NCBI RefSeq assembly: GCF_901933205.1
Contig: NC_044577.1
Location: 1,054,001-1,118,000 of the forward strand
DNA length: 64,000 nucleotides
Direction of reading: 5' to 3'
Source: Camarhynchus parvulus
Lineage: Eukaryota; Chordata; Aves; Passeriformes; Thraupidae
The position numbers and the translations under genes were made by a program. The notes beneath the pieces were generated by a model. The model was not told the DNA's origin. It saw only the letters and a program-made list of their open reading frames with translations, and did not search any database. Below are positions 11,900-23,575 of the stretch, piece after piece (position 1 is the first letter of the stretch; every line of letters starts with the position of its first letter).

Positions 11900-12459
11900 A
11901 ACTGTTGAGTCTTTGCTTCTTTTAAGGATAAACTGTCCAATTAAGAAATGACACCTAAATTATTTTTACTTTTAACCCAACAACCAACTACCCGTGGCTG
12001 CGATGGGGACTTTTTTATCCAGTTACACAAAACCACCCAAACCTATGGAGAAGAAGGAGAAGAAGAAGGAGAAGAAGAAGGAGAAGAAGGTGAAGAAGAA
12101 GGTGAAGAAGAAGAAGAAGAAGAAGAAGAAGAAGAAGAAGAAGAAGAAGAAGAAGAAGAAGAAGAAGAAGAAGAAGAAGAAGAAGGTGAAGAAGAAGAAA
12201 GAAGAAGGACTAACCTCTGCCCTAAAACCTCCATCTTGCTTTATCTATATTACCATATTCTAAACCCTTAAACTCTAAGTTTTCCACCCGGTGATATCAC
12301 ACACTTCTATTCAAACGCCACACCCACAATTTTAGTTCTAACATTCAATTTTGGAAGCCATCTCCATGGCCTCAGATCAAATGCAGTGTTCCCTTGGGGG
12401 TCAGTGCCTCTCAGCACAGAAAGTCTGAAATTCTCAGCAGCCAGGGTTTTGTCCTGCCA
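11900..12459 (-). mobile_element. LTR, family C, with internal GAA expansion
   Basis: Recognised by alignment with the copies at 15256, 32253 and 60177. Shared blocks are ACTGTCCAATTAAGAAATGACACCT, cut here as ACTGTCCAATTAAG, then AAAACCTCCATCTTGC, AAGTTTTCCACC, and the end AATTCTCAGCAGCCAGGGTT. Orientation is minus. No clean target-site duplication could be read, so both ends are approximate. A GAA array of about 160 bp lies in the middle, where the other copies have only GAAGGAAGAAGAAG. Confidence 0.8.
12046..12208. repeat. (GAA)n microsatellite inside LTR C
   Basis: Mostly perfect GAA/AAG triplets with GGA and GGT interruptions at both flanks. Translations give only poly-Glu, poly-Lys or poly-Ser and are not genes. 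Confidence 0.96.
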
Positions 12460-12465
12460 AGGGCA

Positions 12466-13303
12466 AATCCTGTCAAGGACAAATCCGTGTGAGCCTTCAG
12501 GGCCTCTGCAGCCATCCCTTGGAAAAGGGCAGGGATAAGGGCATGGCTGGACAACACAGGACAGGAGGTTTCACTCAAGAGCAAGCAGATCCAAATGTCC
12601 TGAGAGAGAATTTCCCAGGAACTCATTGTGGGACGTGGATGCTGCCACCTCAGCAGCATCTCAGAGGCAGCTCCTTCCTCGGGCACTTCCCAAACACTCA
12701 CAGCTCCCAGCAGGAATTCCCACTGGACACAGAGACACCAGCTCAGCACCCTGGAGGCCAAAGGGAGCTGCTGACCCTTTGGAGATGCCCACAGTGTCTG
12801 CAGGAGCTCCCTGGGTGCTGCAGAGGAAGGAGCAGGAGGGTTTTGTGCCTCACCTCCCACAGCCAGCCAGCGCGTCCCAGCGCCGTGATTCACCCACGCT
12901 CCCCAACCTGCCAAGGTGCTTGGGCGCCTTCCAGGCTCTGCCTGGCTGTGCCTCGGCATCACAGCAGGCTGGAAGTGATTCCTGGAGACGGGGAAGGAGC
13001 TGCTCCAGGCAAAATTTTGGTGCATTAAATGTCTGGTGAAGCCCCGTGAGAGACGGAAGCCACATCAATTATGAGTCGAGGCCTGATGCCCTTCTTCAGC
13101 TTTATGGGAATTTCCACCAACCTGCACTAGGAAAACTGTCTTCTTAGGAGGTGATACAGGAGTCAGCATGGAGGAGAGAAGCCCCAAATATTTGAGGTGC
13201 CTCAGAGAAGAAAGCAGCTTGTCCTGCTTTGTTTGATGGTTTTAGAGATGAGCAGAGATCACCCCAGCCTAAAGCAATGCCCAGATGAGGAGACACCATC
13301 GTT
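12466..13303. other. Non-repetitive stretch, no gene seen
   Basis: Overlapping open frames of 137-204 codons on both strands (12411-13039) have no recognisable domain. No repeat was recognised. Confidence 0.5.
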
Positions 13304-13309
13304 GGGAAG

Positions 13310-13981
13310 GATGAAAGTTTGACAAGAAAATCTCAGAGATATGTAGGCTTAGCAGAAAGATTTTTGAATGTAGAGTCTGAAGAATAAATAGAGATGGAAG
13401 CAAGTTTTGATATAGAAGAAAAGAATTGCTGAGCCAGTCTAACTGGACAACTAAGGAGGCAAAGGGTGTATTAGTTAGAAGGGGTTTTATGACTTAGAGC
13501 AAAGGATAAACCCACCTCAAACAAGATGTTTTTACCAAGCAGAAAGATAGCACAGGCAAACAAGGCAGCAAATGTGGCAAGTAGAAAAAAGGTCTCAGAA
13601 TTTTCCACTGCAAGAAAACTGAAAAACAACTTCTAGCTTAAACTGTAATGTACTGACTTTTAGTGATTGGAGAACAGTAACATGAATATGGTAATTACAG
13701 TAGTTATGATAGGCTATAGGTAAAAGTTAAGGTATAGATTGGTTCTACTGTATGAAGATGCTCAGCAAAGAAAAGTATATAATGCATTGTAACCAAAAGA
13801 AAAGTATATAATGCATTGTAACCAAAACCAAAGGGTCTCCAGGCCTGCCTGCAGCTGGAGCTGACAGCTGTAGGCACAGCTCTGTCACCCACCACCCTGG
13901 ACTGCTGTAACGTCTTGGATGGAATAAACTGCATTTTGGAGAGCTGCCTGGAGTCCCACATCCCTCATTCAGGCTCTTACA
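13310..13981 (+). mobile_element. Solo LTR, family D, class II-like
   Basis: A 672-bp LTR bounded by a perfect 6-bp duplication CACCAT (13304-13309 and 13982-13987). The first base pair reads CG where the family has TG, so the canonical end has mutated; the far end is CTCTTACA. Core-promoter-like TATATAAT lies in a 29-bp repeat present twice (13775 and 13804). AATAAA is at about 13923, with the 3' end about 55 bp beyond. A second copy in opposite orientation is at 37408-38118. No internal region is present. Confidence 0.92.
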
Positions 13982-13987
13982 CACCAT

Positions 13988-14698
13988 CCCATAAAGGTAA
14001 GACCCAGGAGGGCAATGCCAGCAGCACAATGCCAACCTTGGCAGCCTTTCCCTGGGGTTTGATGCAGAGGCCATTTGAGTTCAGGACACAGAGACTGCAG
14101 GAATGATGTATTACAAAGCACCCCTCTTGCTTGGCCTGGCCTTCTGGAGGTGTTGAAACCCTCAGTTCCTCCCTAATCCCTTCTAGCACGCAATTCCAGA
14201 ATCCATCTTTGACTGCCAAAAGCCAGCATCCAAAGAGGATAACCCAACTTTCCCTATGTATCTCCATGCAAACAGACTCCACAAATGGGGATTAATGGAT
14301 TAATCCAGTGATCTCAACCAGCTGCAGCTCTGGGGCTCTGCCACCAGCACCCAGCACCTCTCAGAAGGCAACTCTGACCTCCTGGTAGCCACACTTCATC
14401 CCCATTTCCAGAAGAGAGGTTGCCACGGCAACAAAAATGGTTTGCATTTTTAAATGCTTCCTCAAGGACGTCCACAAAGGAGAATGATGATCAGGAGAGC
14501 ACAGGGATGGCCCCAGCCCTGGATGAGCATGCCTGGAGCGAGCCCAGGTGTCCATGCATGGATATTCTGGAGTGCAAGGGCCTCCTCTTCACCCTGCCCC
14601 TGCAGAGAAGGCTGCCTGCATGTGCATCATGGAACAGAAGATCCAGGCAGGAAAACTGCTCCTGCTGGCAGCTTGACACAAACAGGGAAAAACCATCA
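13988..14698. other. Non-repetitive stretch, no gene seen
   Basis: No transposon or exon recognised. Confidence 0.5.
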
Positions 14699-14775
14699 CA
14701 GCCTCACAAAAAAACCCAAAAAAACCCCCCCAAACCAACCAACCAACCAAACAAACAAACAAACAAAAAAACCAA
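14699..14775. repeat. A/C-only low-complexity tract
   Basis: Runs of A broken by C runs, then CCAA and CAAA units (ACCAACCAACCAACCAAACA). There is almost no G or T on the plus strand. Confidence 0.9.
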
Positions 14776-15255
14776 GGGGGAAGAAAACCAGAACAAAGTA
14801 TTTTTCTCCAGAAGTTACTAAAATTGACTCCACTGTTCGCATTTAAATGGACAAGGACGTTCAGGCAGCACTCGCCAAGTTTCCTTCCCCGAAAAAAAGA
14901 CTCGCAGAGAAAGTCCTCTGAGGGATAATTAACTGGCTGGCAGGCAGGAAACAGAGGATAAAAATAAGTGGAATATTTCCGCCGTGGAAGGAGATAATCT
15001 GCGGGATCTCTTCCCATGAGTGCTCGGCGACTCACGGATCACAGAGCCGCTCCCAGCCAGCGGCTTTGGGTGCCAGCAGGGCAGAGGGGAGAGCTCCCAG
15101 CTCTTGGGATCAGCGCTGAATGTTTGGGTTGGAAGGGACCTTAAAGCCCATCGCCTTGCTGGGGTACCTGTTGCTGATTCTATGATTTCTGGGGCTCAGG
15201 ATGGGCCCTCCCAGGGGGCTCCCCTGTGTGGGGAGACTCTCCTGGAGAGGTCTTG
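14776..15255. other. Mostly non-repetitive; small CR1-like scrap
   Basis: At 15117-15160 the words ATGTTTGGGTTGGAAGGGACC and TTAAAGCCCATC resemble a minus-strand CR1 3' end. The rest of the element does not follow directly. A further CR1-like scrap (GATTGCTCCAAGCCCCATCC) lies just past the LTR at 15822-15845, so an old CR1 copy may have been split. Confidence 0.4.
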
Positions 15256-15809
15256 TGTCAGGAAAGAGAGATGCACCGGATTTTTTCGGTCTTCAGGTTC
15301 TTGTTTATTGTTATCTTATCTAAAGTTTTGCACGCTGCCCACACCAGGCTCAGGGCACTGCAAAAATGGCCAACAATCTCTTGTTACAAGGTCTTTTAAG
15401 ACGAAATTATCCAATTAAGAACTGACACCTGGATTATTTCCCCTTTTAACTCGATAACTGATCCCAAAGAGCCCACCATGCGGATTTTTCCACCCAATTG
15501 CAAAATGCCATCCAAACCCGTGGAGAAGGAGGAAGAAGAAGCATGAAGAAGAAACCCAGTATGACACCCTGTGCTCTCCATCTTGCTTCCATCCACAACA
15601 CACTAAAAATCCCAAAAACCTCAATTTCTCACCAAGTGACACACCTACACTGCTCTCTATAATCTATTGCACACTTTTGTGGATTCCAGTTTATCTTGAG
15701 CTCTAGGAAACTTTCTCCATGAATGAGGGTCAAAGTCAGTGCTCCATGGGGGTCAGGGCACCCCAGAGCAGACAGAGAAATATTCCCTGTGGTGCCCTGG
15801 GTTTCCACA
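15256..15809 (-). mobile_element. LTR, family C
   Basis: Minus-orientation LTR beginning TGTCAGGAAAG and ending GGGTTTCCACA. It shares with the copy at 60177 the blocks AAAAATGGCCAACAATCTC, AAGGTCTTTTAAGAC and CACCCAATTGCAAAATGCCA. The minus-strand AATAAA is at about 15303. No matching target-site duplication was found at the ends I chose, so these may be off by a few bases. Confidence 0.82.
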
Positions 15810-15845
15810 CCCTCTAGCCCAGATTGCTCCAAGCCCCATCCAGCC

Positions 15846-16591
15846 TCCAAGGTGAAGCATCCTCTCTTTTTAAAAAAAAAAATTACATATGGGACGCTGA
15901 GATGGACGGGGACAGGAAAAAGAAAGCAGCAACCAGCAGGTTTAAACCCAACATTTGTGCTGCTAATTGTTTTTAAATCCCCACAGTGTCCTGAAGGTGA
16001 GAATCACTCCACCGCGCCTGGGATGAATGCAAGCAGTGCAGATTGTCCGTGTGTCCATCCAGGCAAAAACTCCAGCTGGGATGCACAGCCTGCATCCCAC
16101 CTGCCTGCCTCCCTCTGGTGTTCATGGATCCCTCCCACCCTGCCAGCTTTGGAATTTCCTCCTGGCTCTCAAACCAAGCTGAAACCACACCCTGCCTACA
16201 TGGACTGCGTGGCCCTGCCGAGGGCTCGGTGCCTTTCTGTGCCTCTGGCTGGGCCAGTGGTGGCTGCAATAATTACAGGGGAGCCTGTGGACCTCGGGGG
16301 AGGCACAGGGAAAAGACAGACTCGGTGGAAGAGGAGCTGCATGCTGTGGGAGTTAATAATGCAAAAACGGGATGAGGAAACCTGCGCCGTGCTGTCTGGA
16401 GAGTCAGAGCTGTGCAAAGGCACCTGGCAGGGGACACTGGTGGCAGTGGAGCCATGGCCAGGCCAGGAGAGGCATATGGGAGAGCTGGACGTGCAGCAGG
16501 AAAAGCACAGCTCAGGCACCAGCATTGGCTTGAAGGGAGAACAAGAGCAACACAGGAAGGACATGGAGAGAGCCCAGAGGAGGCCATGGGG
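15846..16591. other. Non-repetitive stretch, no gene seen
   Basis: A 440-codon open frame runs from the preceding LTR through this stretch into a CR1 copy. Because it crosses two unrelated transposons, it is not a gene. Confidence 0.55.
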
Positions 16592-16993
16592 ATGCTCCAA
16601 GGGCTGGAGCCAGGCTGGGAGAGCTGGGGGTGCTCACCTGGAGAGGAGAAGGCTCCAGGGAGAGCTCAGAGCACCCAAAGGGGCTCCAGGAGAGCTGGAG
16701 AGGGACTGGGGACAAGGCATGGAGGGACAGGACACAGGGAATGGCTCCCACTGCCAGAGGGCAGGGATGGATGGGATATTGGGAAGAAATCCTCCCTGTG
16801 AGGGCAGTGAGGCCCTGACACTGCCCAGAGCAGCTGTGGCTGCCCCTGGATCCCTGGCAGTGCCCAAGGCCAGGCTGGACATTGGGGCTTGGAGCCCCTG
16901 GGACAGTGGAAGGTGCCCCTGTCCATGGCAGGGTGGAATAAGATGGGCTTTAAGTCTCTTCCACCCCAAACCATTCTGGGACTCTGTGATCCC
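16592..16993 (+). mobile_element. CR1 fragment (3' end)
   Basis: Plus-strand copy of about 400 bp reading GGGCTGGAGCCAGGCTGG, GGAGAGCTGGAGAGGGACTG, CAGAGCAGCTGTGGCTGCCC and ending CCAAACCATTCTGGGACTCTGTGAT. Confidence 0.93.
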
Positions 16994-17604
16994 CAAGCCT
17001 GACTGCGGCAGAGGCCACGGTGGGAGCTGTGGTTTGGAGTTTTGATCCACGTGCACTGCAGCGTTGGGAATGTCCCCAAACCCTGGTGGCTTGCTGGAGA
17101 TGTTTTAATTGGTCCCAGCTGTTTGTTTCCTTCTGTTTTCTAGGCTTCCATGGTTTGAAAGCTTCCTTCTTCACCAGCAGCCCTGCTGGCAAACCTTTTT
17201 GACAGAAAAAAGACCCTTTTGAAAGGGCTAAGAGCAGATATTCTGTGCACGGCTGTGATTTCAGAGCCGAGGTTTAAAACCCAAGCAAACAGACAAAATG
17301 CTGCAGACTGGGAGCTGTGGGGCTTGTGGGATGTGGGAGAAGAAATCTCCCTCTACCAGTGCAATCTACAAGTAAGCAAACTGCAGCCTGCAGCCCCCAG
17401 AGATCCCCCAGCCACCCCAGCACACGTGTTTCTGTCTGTCCTGCTGCAAAAGCTCCACATCTTCCCTCCTCCCACCCACCGGCTGTCCCTGCTGCAGCTC
17501 CCAGCCTTTCCCCAGGGCCTGCTCACCAAAGGATGCTCTTCCCCCAAAAGAAACACTCTCCTCTCTGCTCAGCAATGCTCTGACACCAGAGCTGCTGTCT
17601 TGGG

Positions 17605-17688
17605 ATCACCAAAGTTGGAAAAGCCCCCTAAGATCACCGAGTCCAGCCTTGCACTGCCAAAATTCAGGACTAAACCGTGCTAACCAAG
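17605..17688 (-). mobile_element. CR1-like fragment (3' end)
   Basis: Begins GGATCACCAAAGTTGGAAAAG and continues CCTAAGATCACCGAGTCCAG, the CR1 subgroup with a GTTGGAAAAGACC start. It is only about 80 bp long. Confidence 0.75.
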
Positions 17689-20019
17689 CTCTGATTTTTG
17701 CCTCTCCATCTGCAAAGAGAGAAGCGCTGAAGCAAAAGTTTTGCCAGCAGGTCACTTTTCTGCCTGTGTTGGTGGAGGTGGAAGGGTTAAGGCAGGCTGG
17801 GGAACAAAAGCAATGGGTTTACTAAATGAAGCAGCAAATCCCACTGTTTTCTTTCCTGCCCTTGCTGGAAAACATTTGCCTACTCTCCTCCCGGCTTCCA
17901 TCAAAAGCCCTGCAGGAAATCAAACTGTTGGGATCTGCTTTTCTGGCTGCAGTGGTTTCTAACAGGTCAGAGCACTGTTTAGCCAGCAGCAACCTCCTCT
18001 TCCCACTCCCTCCACACCTGCCATGGCAGGGGTTTCACACCCATCACTGATCAACGCTTTTTCTTCCCCCTGCCTGACCCACATCAGGTTTCCCACCCTT
18101 AGGAATGCCCTCAAGGGTGGCTGAGGCAGAGCAAGAGAACATCCATGAGGAATTCCTGCATCCCCTGTGGCTCTGAAATCGCCAGCTCCTGCGGCCACCA
18201 AGCTTTTCCAGCGCTTGCAGGAGAGAAATGGGAAGTTCATTTCCAAGGAAAAGCAGCGGGAATCCTCGCTCCCTGTGTGCTTCTTCCTCTGCTAAAGGAG
18301 CCATATGGCAGCACTTAACTGCACTCACTGTGCTGGAATGCCTTGGCCTTCTGGCTCTCTTCTCCAAGGCTGCCCAACTGTGCGATTGCCACCAAGCTGC
18401 CACCTGCCTGCCTGGCACTCACTGTGCCCCTCCCCGGGCTCCAAACTTCTGCAGGCAGCTCTGGAGGGCTGCACTTCATTCCCAACCTCGGATTTAGAGT
18501 GGTGTAGCTCGGTGTGACCACCCACAGCACCGTGGTGTAGGCAGGTGTGTTCCTTCCAGGTCACAGTCTCCCCATGTTCTGTGAGCCAGCATTCAAGGCC
18601 AGCTCCTCCTCCTCCTCCTCCTCCTCCTCCTCCTTCTTTTCAGACCACATCATGTGAGTTCTTGTTGTCTCCTTTGGGTCAGGAGGCTTGAGAATGACTT
18701 TTCCCCTGTGTGGCTTCTACCCTCTCCAAAATGAGTGAATTCCCAGGCAGAAAAAGCCAGAAGGAAAACCCAACAAACCTGATAAGGAGTTTAGGGGAAC
18801 ATCTGGCAGTTCTGTGTCATGTCTGATCCCACATTCCAGCTCAAACCACGGGATGGGCACCATGCTCTCCTCTGCCCCAGGAGCACAACAAAGTGTCCAC
18901 AGGGCTCCTGGGCAGCAGCTGATGGAGCAGAAGCTGCTCCTCTCCTCTGGGTCACCTCCTGCAGCCAGCTCTGCTGAGAGGAGACCTGTGAGGAGCACCT
19001 TTGGCACCTCTCACCATGGGATTCTCCTCAGTGTGTCTTGTGCAGGATCAGGAATTGGAGCTGATCATCCCTGTGGGGTCCCTTCCAGCTCTGGACATTC
19101 TGTGGTCCTGTTCCTGCCAGCAGAGCTGTGTGTGGGGCAGACAGATCCAACAGGGATGGTCACAGACCTCAGCAGCTGGGAACAGCAGGAAAGGGGAGCC
19201 TGAAGGGCTCTGAACATAAATTCAACCTCAGGAAACGTCGTAAGAGAAGCCAGGCAGGTGTTAAATCACAGCAGCAGGTATCTGCTTTAAGATCTTTTTA
19301 CACAACAGTGGTAATGATAAAATCCAGGTTTCTGCTTCCCTGTCAAAGAGAACAAATATTGGAGCCACTCAACATTACAGGGAGCAGGGTCTAGGTGGGC
19401 TGGCAGGGGAAAACTAAGATTTTACGTGGAGCAATAAGATTTCATATTAAAGCAAAAATCACGTTTGGCGTTAAACTCGGTATAGGCGGAAGGTGAGGCT
19501 GGCTTCACTCCCAGGAGGGAAGATCCACGGTGGATCTTTGCACAGTGGGTTAATCTTCAGCTTAAACAAGCAGATCACCTCACAGATTAACCCAGCTGGG
19601 GTACCTGGGGTGACTGCAGTGGCTGTGCCAGGCTGGGCATGTCTGTGCTGCTGTGTCAGCCTCGGTGTCTGACACATCCTCCTGCTCTGGAGAGAAGGAT
19701 GTGACTTGTGGGGAACAGAAACGTGCACCAGGCAGCTCCAGCACAACTAACCCCCTTCTCCCTGGGCTCTGCTCATCCAGCTGCATTACCAGAGCTCATC
19801 ATTCCTGCCCCAAGCTCTCAGAGTTCGTGGGGACACAGTCAGAGCGCCCAAAGGGGAAGGAGGAACCTCTCCCATGTGGGTGAAAGCCAGGCTCGGCCCC
19901 ACGGAGAGGTGGTGGCTCAGCAAAGCTCTGCAGGATCCCTGCCAAGCACTGAGTGTGCCCCAGGATCAGGGGCTGCTTCCCAGACAATGCCAGGAGAGCA
20001 GCCATCAATCCAGCTCGCT
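17689..20019. other. Non-repetitive stretch, no gene seen
   Basis: About 2.3 kb without a recognised transposon. The only simple repeat is (TCC)n at 18601-18637. No exon could be supported. Confidence 0.5.
18601..18637. repeat. (TCC)n microsatellite
   Basis: About eleven perfect CTC/TCC triplets followed by TTCTTTTCAG. Confidence 0.95.
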
Positions 20020-20300
20020 TTGCACAGAGTCTTATTTTTAGTGCTCAGAGCGAGCGGTGCCAGATTGGCAGCTTTATAAAAATAGAAGACTTCTATTTAT
20101 CCTGCAGTCTGGGGAGCGCCGTGCTAAGTCACTCTTACGACCTCAATAAATCCAGATTAGGCGCTCCCGAGGCTGTGTCACCATAGAAATGACATCTCCC
20201 CTGTGTTCAGCACAGCTGGGGGAGCTGCTGCCCCTGTTCCCCTGCACGGCGCCCTGCGATGTGTCACGGTGTGACGCGAGTGTCATTCCAACCGGACAGG
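20020..20300. promoter_or_regulatory. Candidate cis-regulatory element with inverted repeats
   Basis: Three symmetric features lie within 280 bp. AATAGAAG (20081-20088) and CTTCTATT (20090-20097) form a perfect palindrome with a 1-base gap, flanked by MEF2-like A/T cores. GGGAGCGCC (20112-20120) and GGCGCTCCC (20160-20168) form a 9-bp inverted repeat around 39 bases. GTCAC (20263-20267) and GTGAC (20271-20275) flank GGT and resemble paired T-box half-sites. No known repeat or coding frame explains the stretch. A regulatory role is an inference. Confidence 0.35.
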
Positions 20301-20636
20301 GCATCCCAGCCTCAGAGCCCTCAGCCCCATCTGAAAGGTGATTACGAGCCTCACATTTTGGGGATTTGAGGACAGGGAGCATCACGCTCTACACCCTGTC
20401 CCTGAATGATGGCCAGAGGCTGCTCAGGGCAGGGTTCAGGAAATCCGGTGGTGGCCTTGACCCCACGGCAAAACACCAGGGCAGGCAGGGAGAGCAGCCT
20501 GCTGCTCTGGAGAGGTGGGGGAAAAAGGGGTACAGCAGGAAAAAACAGTGTGGTTTGAATGGATAACTTATATGCAATAGTGAGGTGTTGCTTTCCTAAC
20601 AAGCTGACTGTCAATAACAATTAAAACACCAAATCA

Positions 20637-20960
20637 GAATCACAGAATGGTTGGGGTTGGGAGGGACCTTGAAAATCATCTCATTCCATGGGCAGGGACA
20701 CCTTCCACTATCCCAGGGTGCTCCAAGCCCTGTCCCTGGCTTTGAACACTGCCAGGGATCCAGGGGCAGCCACAGCTGCTCTGGGCAGTGCCAGGGCCTG
20801 CCCACCCTCCCAGGGAACAATTCCCAATTCCCAATATCCCATCCATCCCTGCACTCTGGCAGTGGGAGCCATTCCCCCTGTCCTGTCACTGCAGGCTATT
20901 GTCAAAAGTCCCTGCCCAGCTCTCTCAGAATCTCTTTAAGCACTGGAAGGGGCTCTAAAA
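20637..20960 (-). mobile_element. CR1 fragment (3' end)
   Basis: Starts GAATCACAGAATGGTTGGGG and continues through TCCATGGGCAGGGACACC, CCAGGGATCCAGGGGCAGCC and GGCAGTGGGAGCCATTCCC. Minus-strand copy of about 320 bp. Confidence 0.93.
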
Positions 20961-21727
20961 TCTCCCTGGATTCCTAATAATTTTTCCCTCTTAAAAAAAA
21001 AAAACCACCATCCTCTCCAGTTCCCTTCTACTTGTTTTTTTGGTTTTTTTTTTTCCCTTCCAGTGAGGGGTTGCTTCAATTAATCTGTGGCATTATGACA
21101 ATTCCCAGCACGACAAGCATTTCCTAGTGGTCACACAGCTGCCTTTGAACTGGTTGTGCTGGTCTCAGGGACAGGGAGTGCTCCTCCTTTCGGGATGCCT
21201 GCTCCCAAAAACGCCACCTAATTCCTCATGCATCCACCTGAGCCCATGCACTCCTCCAAAGCCCAGGCCTGCTGCATGCCTGGACACTGACTGGTCTTCC
21301 TCTAGGCTCTCAGCCAGGGAAGGGCAAGGGGAAAAAGGTCTGGAAGGCTCCATGGAATTCCCTCTGTGGGAACCAGCCTGTCCGGCTGCCGGGAGCGCGG
21401 GCGCTGGGAAGCGGAGCGGATCAAAGAGCACAGGAATTCCAGCAGCTGGAGGTTCCTGATCCTTTCATCTCAGGGAGATTTTCTGCAGTTTCCAAAGCTG
21501 GCAGCCTGCAGCAGCACAAGCTGCTTTTGGCTCAGGCACAGCTCTTTGTCTGGTCAGCTGCTGGGCAGCAGGAGGAAGGCGCTGCATTGGGATGAGCCTG
21601 CCCGGGCTGCCCAGGAGAGCTCCATCCTCCTCCTCACCTGACCTAGAGCGGGGTCTGGAAGGAGGGCAGAACCCCCCAAAGTGTGAAAAGATGATTGTGG
21701 AAAGGAGCAATCTTATTAATTTCGTAA
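20961..21727. other. Non-repetitive stretch, no gene seen
   Basis: Contains an A run at about 20995 and a small T/G-rich patch at 21030-21056. No element or exon was recognised. Confidence 0.5.
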
Positions 21728-22012
21728 TATCATCGAATGGGTTGGGCTGGAAGGGACTTAAAGCCCATCCCATTCCATTCCCTGCCATTCCAGGGACACC
21801 TCCCACTGTCCCAGGTTGCTCCAAGCCCCATCCAGCCTAGCCTTGGGCACTTCCAGGGATCCAGGGGCAGCCACAGCTGCTCTGGGCAGTGCCAAGGCCT
21901 CAGCATCCTCACAGGGAACAATTTCCTCCAAATATCCCATCTAACTCTAATTCTGCCCTCTGTCAATGGGAAGGCATTCCCCCTTCAAAGCCTGGATCTG
22001 GAATGGCTGCTG
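21728..22012 (-). mobile_element. CR1 fragment (3' end)
   Basis: Starts TATCATCGAATGGGTTGGGC and continues through TCCAAGCCCCATCCAGCC and CCAGGGATCCAGGGGCAGCC. It is followed by an AT-rich patch at 22075-22140. Confidence 0.92.
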
Positions 22013-22379
22013 GGGCTTGGGTTTTTTGGGCAGCGGAATGGAATTAAAATGCAAAGGTTGTAAAGAAGAAGGAATTAAAAAACAATAGGTAATATATAAA
22101 ATATATAATTAAATAAATAAAAACAAATAAATAAAACGTGTAAAAATGAGCTGAAACAAGCCAGGCCTTGCGAGTTATTTGCCATGCGTCGGTGTCCGGG
22201 TTCAGAGCCACGAACCTTGAGCACTAAAACCACCACAGAGTCATCACAGAGCTGCTAAACAGGGATTTCAGCCAAATTCCCAGTGCTCAGGAGGGGCTGC
22301 ATCAGTCACAGGCCAGGATGGGATCAGGAGCTGGGATGAGAATGAGGATCTGGGATGAGGACTTGCTGGGAAGGCACAT

Positions 22380-22827
22380 TGTGAGAAATGGATTTGTAGA
22401 AAATCCTCAAAACCTGACGGAAGGCTCACGTACTATACATCTGTATGCAAACCTTGAGGTTAAAAAATAACTCAAAAATTACTTTAAAATACCACAGAAT
22501 TAGGCAAACATTGTTGAGAGAGAAATCGAACGAGAAACAAGTTCCAAAGGATGGCATTGCAAATTAGACTTTAAAGAAATGGAACTATGAAAGATGCATT
22601 GTAGTGGGGCCCACCAAGAGTAATTTTAGATGATTGCCTTTAAGGCATTTACAACAAAACTGATGGGCCAAGAAACACCTGTAGTGTTTTGTAATTAGGA
22701 AATAGTTAAATTCTAACAGTAATGCCGTGAATTGTAACGTCTGTGTTGTCTCACCCTTCACATGAGACTGAAAATGGAATAAAAGTTTTTAAAACACCTC
22801 TGGGTCAAAAAAGAGCTTAATCCAACA
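22380..22827 (+). mobile_element. Solo LTR, family E, class II-like
   Basis: A 448-bp AT-rich LTR beginning TGTGAGAAATGG and ending TTAATCCAACA, with AATAAA at 22778-22783 about 45 bp before the end. The flanks read GCACAT (22374-22379) and GCACGT (22828-22833), a 6-bp duplication with one transition that may be CpG decay. Only one copy was seen in the window. Confidence 0.82.
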
Positions 22828-22833
22828 GCACGT

Positions 22834-23335
22834 GGGTGCTGCAGGAGATGATCCCATTTCACACAGCAGCTCCAGAGGTTTCAGAAGGAGCTCCCTCTGT
22901 CTGAAATGACAGCAGAAACTTTCAGATGCTTAAAAAAAAAAAAAAATTAAAAAATTGTTGAAATGTCTATTTTGGGATTAAACTCTTCAGTCTTTCCAGG
23001 ACAGAGAGGATGTTGTGCTGCATAAGGCAGTGGTTGGGAGGGTGAGGTTCCCATCCGAGCCACCCCAGCTCTCATCCATCCCCCTTTCCCAGAGGCATGG
23101 CAGCAGTTTGGTGTCCCAGCGAGTGAGAAGACCCCGAGCTCATCAGGAATAGCCACAGAGCCAGAGGGACAGCACAGGCTCAGCCCTGGAAAGGGAGGCG
23201 GAATAAAGAGCTGGAGGCGCCCGAACAAAGTTGCGAGTGGTTTGGCAGGAGGGAGGGGTGTCCTGTGGCCTGTTAGCACCCCCAGCTGGTCTGTCATGGC
23301 TGGCTGCCCTTCCAGCACAGCTCCTGCCAGGACAG
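22834..23335. other. Non-repetitive stretch, no gene seen
   Basis: An A run at 22931-22945 and otherwise mixed sequence. No exon was recognised. Confidence 0.5.
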
Positions 23336-23575
23336 AACCACAGAATCACAGAATGATGAGGTTGGAAGAGACCTCTAAGATCATTGAGTCCAACCTGTGC
23401 CCCAACACCTCACCTAGACCATAGCACCAAGGGCCATGTCCAGGCTTTTTTTAAACACATCCAGAGATGGTGATTCTACCACCTCCCTGGGAAAGGCATT
23501 CCAGTACTTTATTATTCTTTCGGTGAAAAGAGACTGTGTCCTCCAACAACACTTTGTGCCTTGCACCTCCCAGCC
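23336..23575 (-). mobile_element. CR1 fragment (3' end)
   Basis: Starts ACCACAGAATCACAGAATGA followed by GGTTGGAAGAGACCTC and TCATTGAGTCCAACCTGTG. It continues into CCAGAGATGGTGATTCTACCA and GGGAAAGGCATTCCAGT, the C-terminal ORF2/3' UTR region read in reverse. The subgroup differs from the GCCATGGGCAGGG copies. Confidence 0.92.

Noticed and set aside
15723..17045. 440-codon open frame
   Set aside because: It starts in an LTR and ends in a CR1 3' end, with no domain between.
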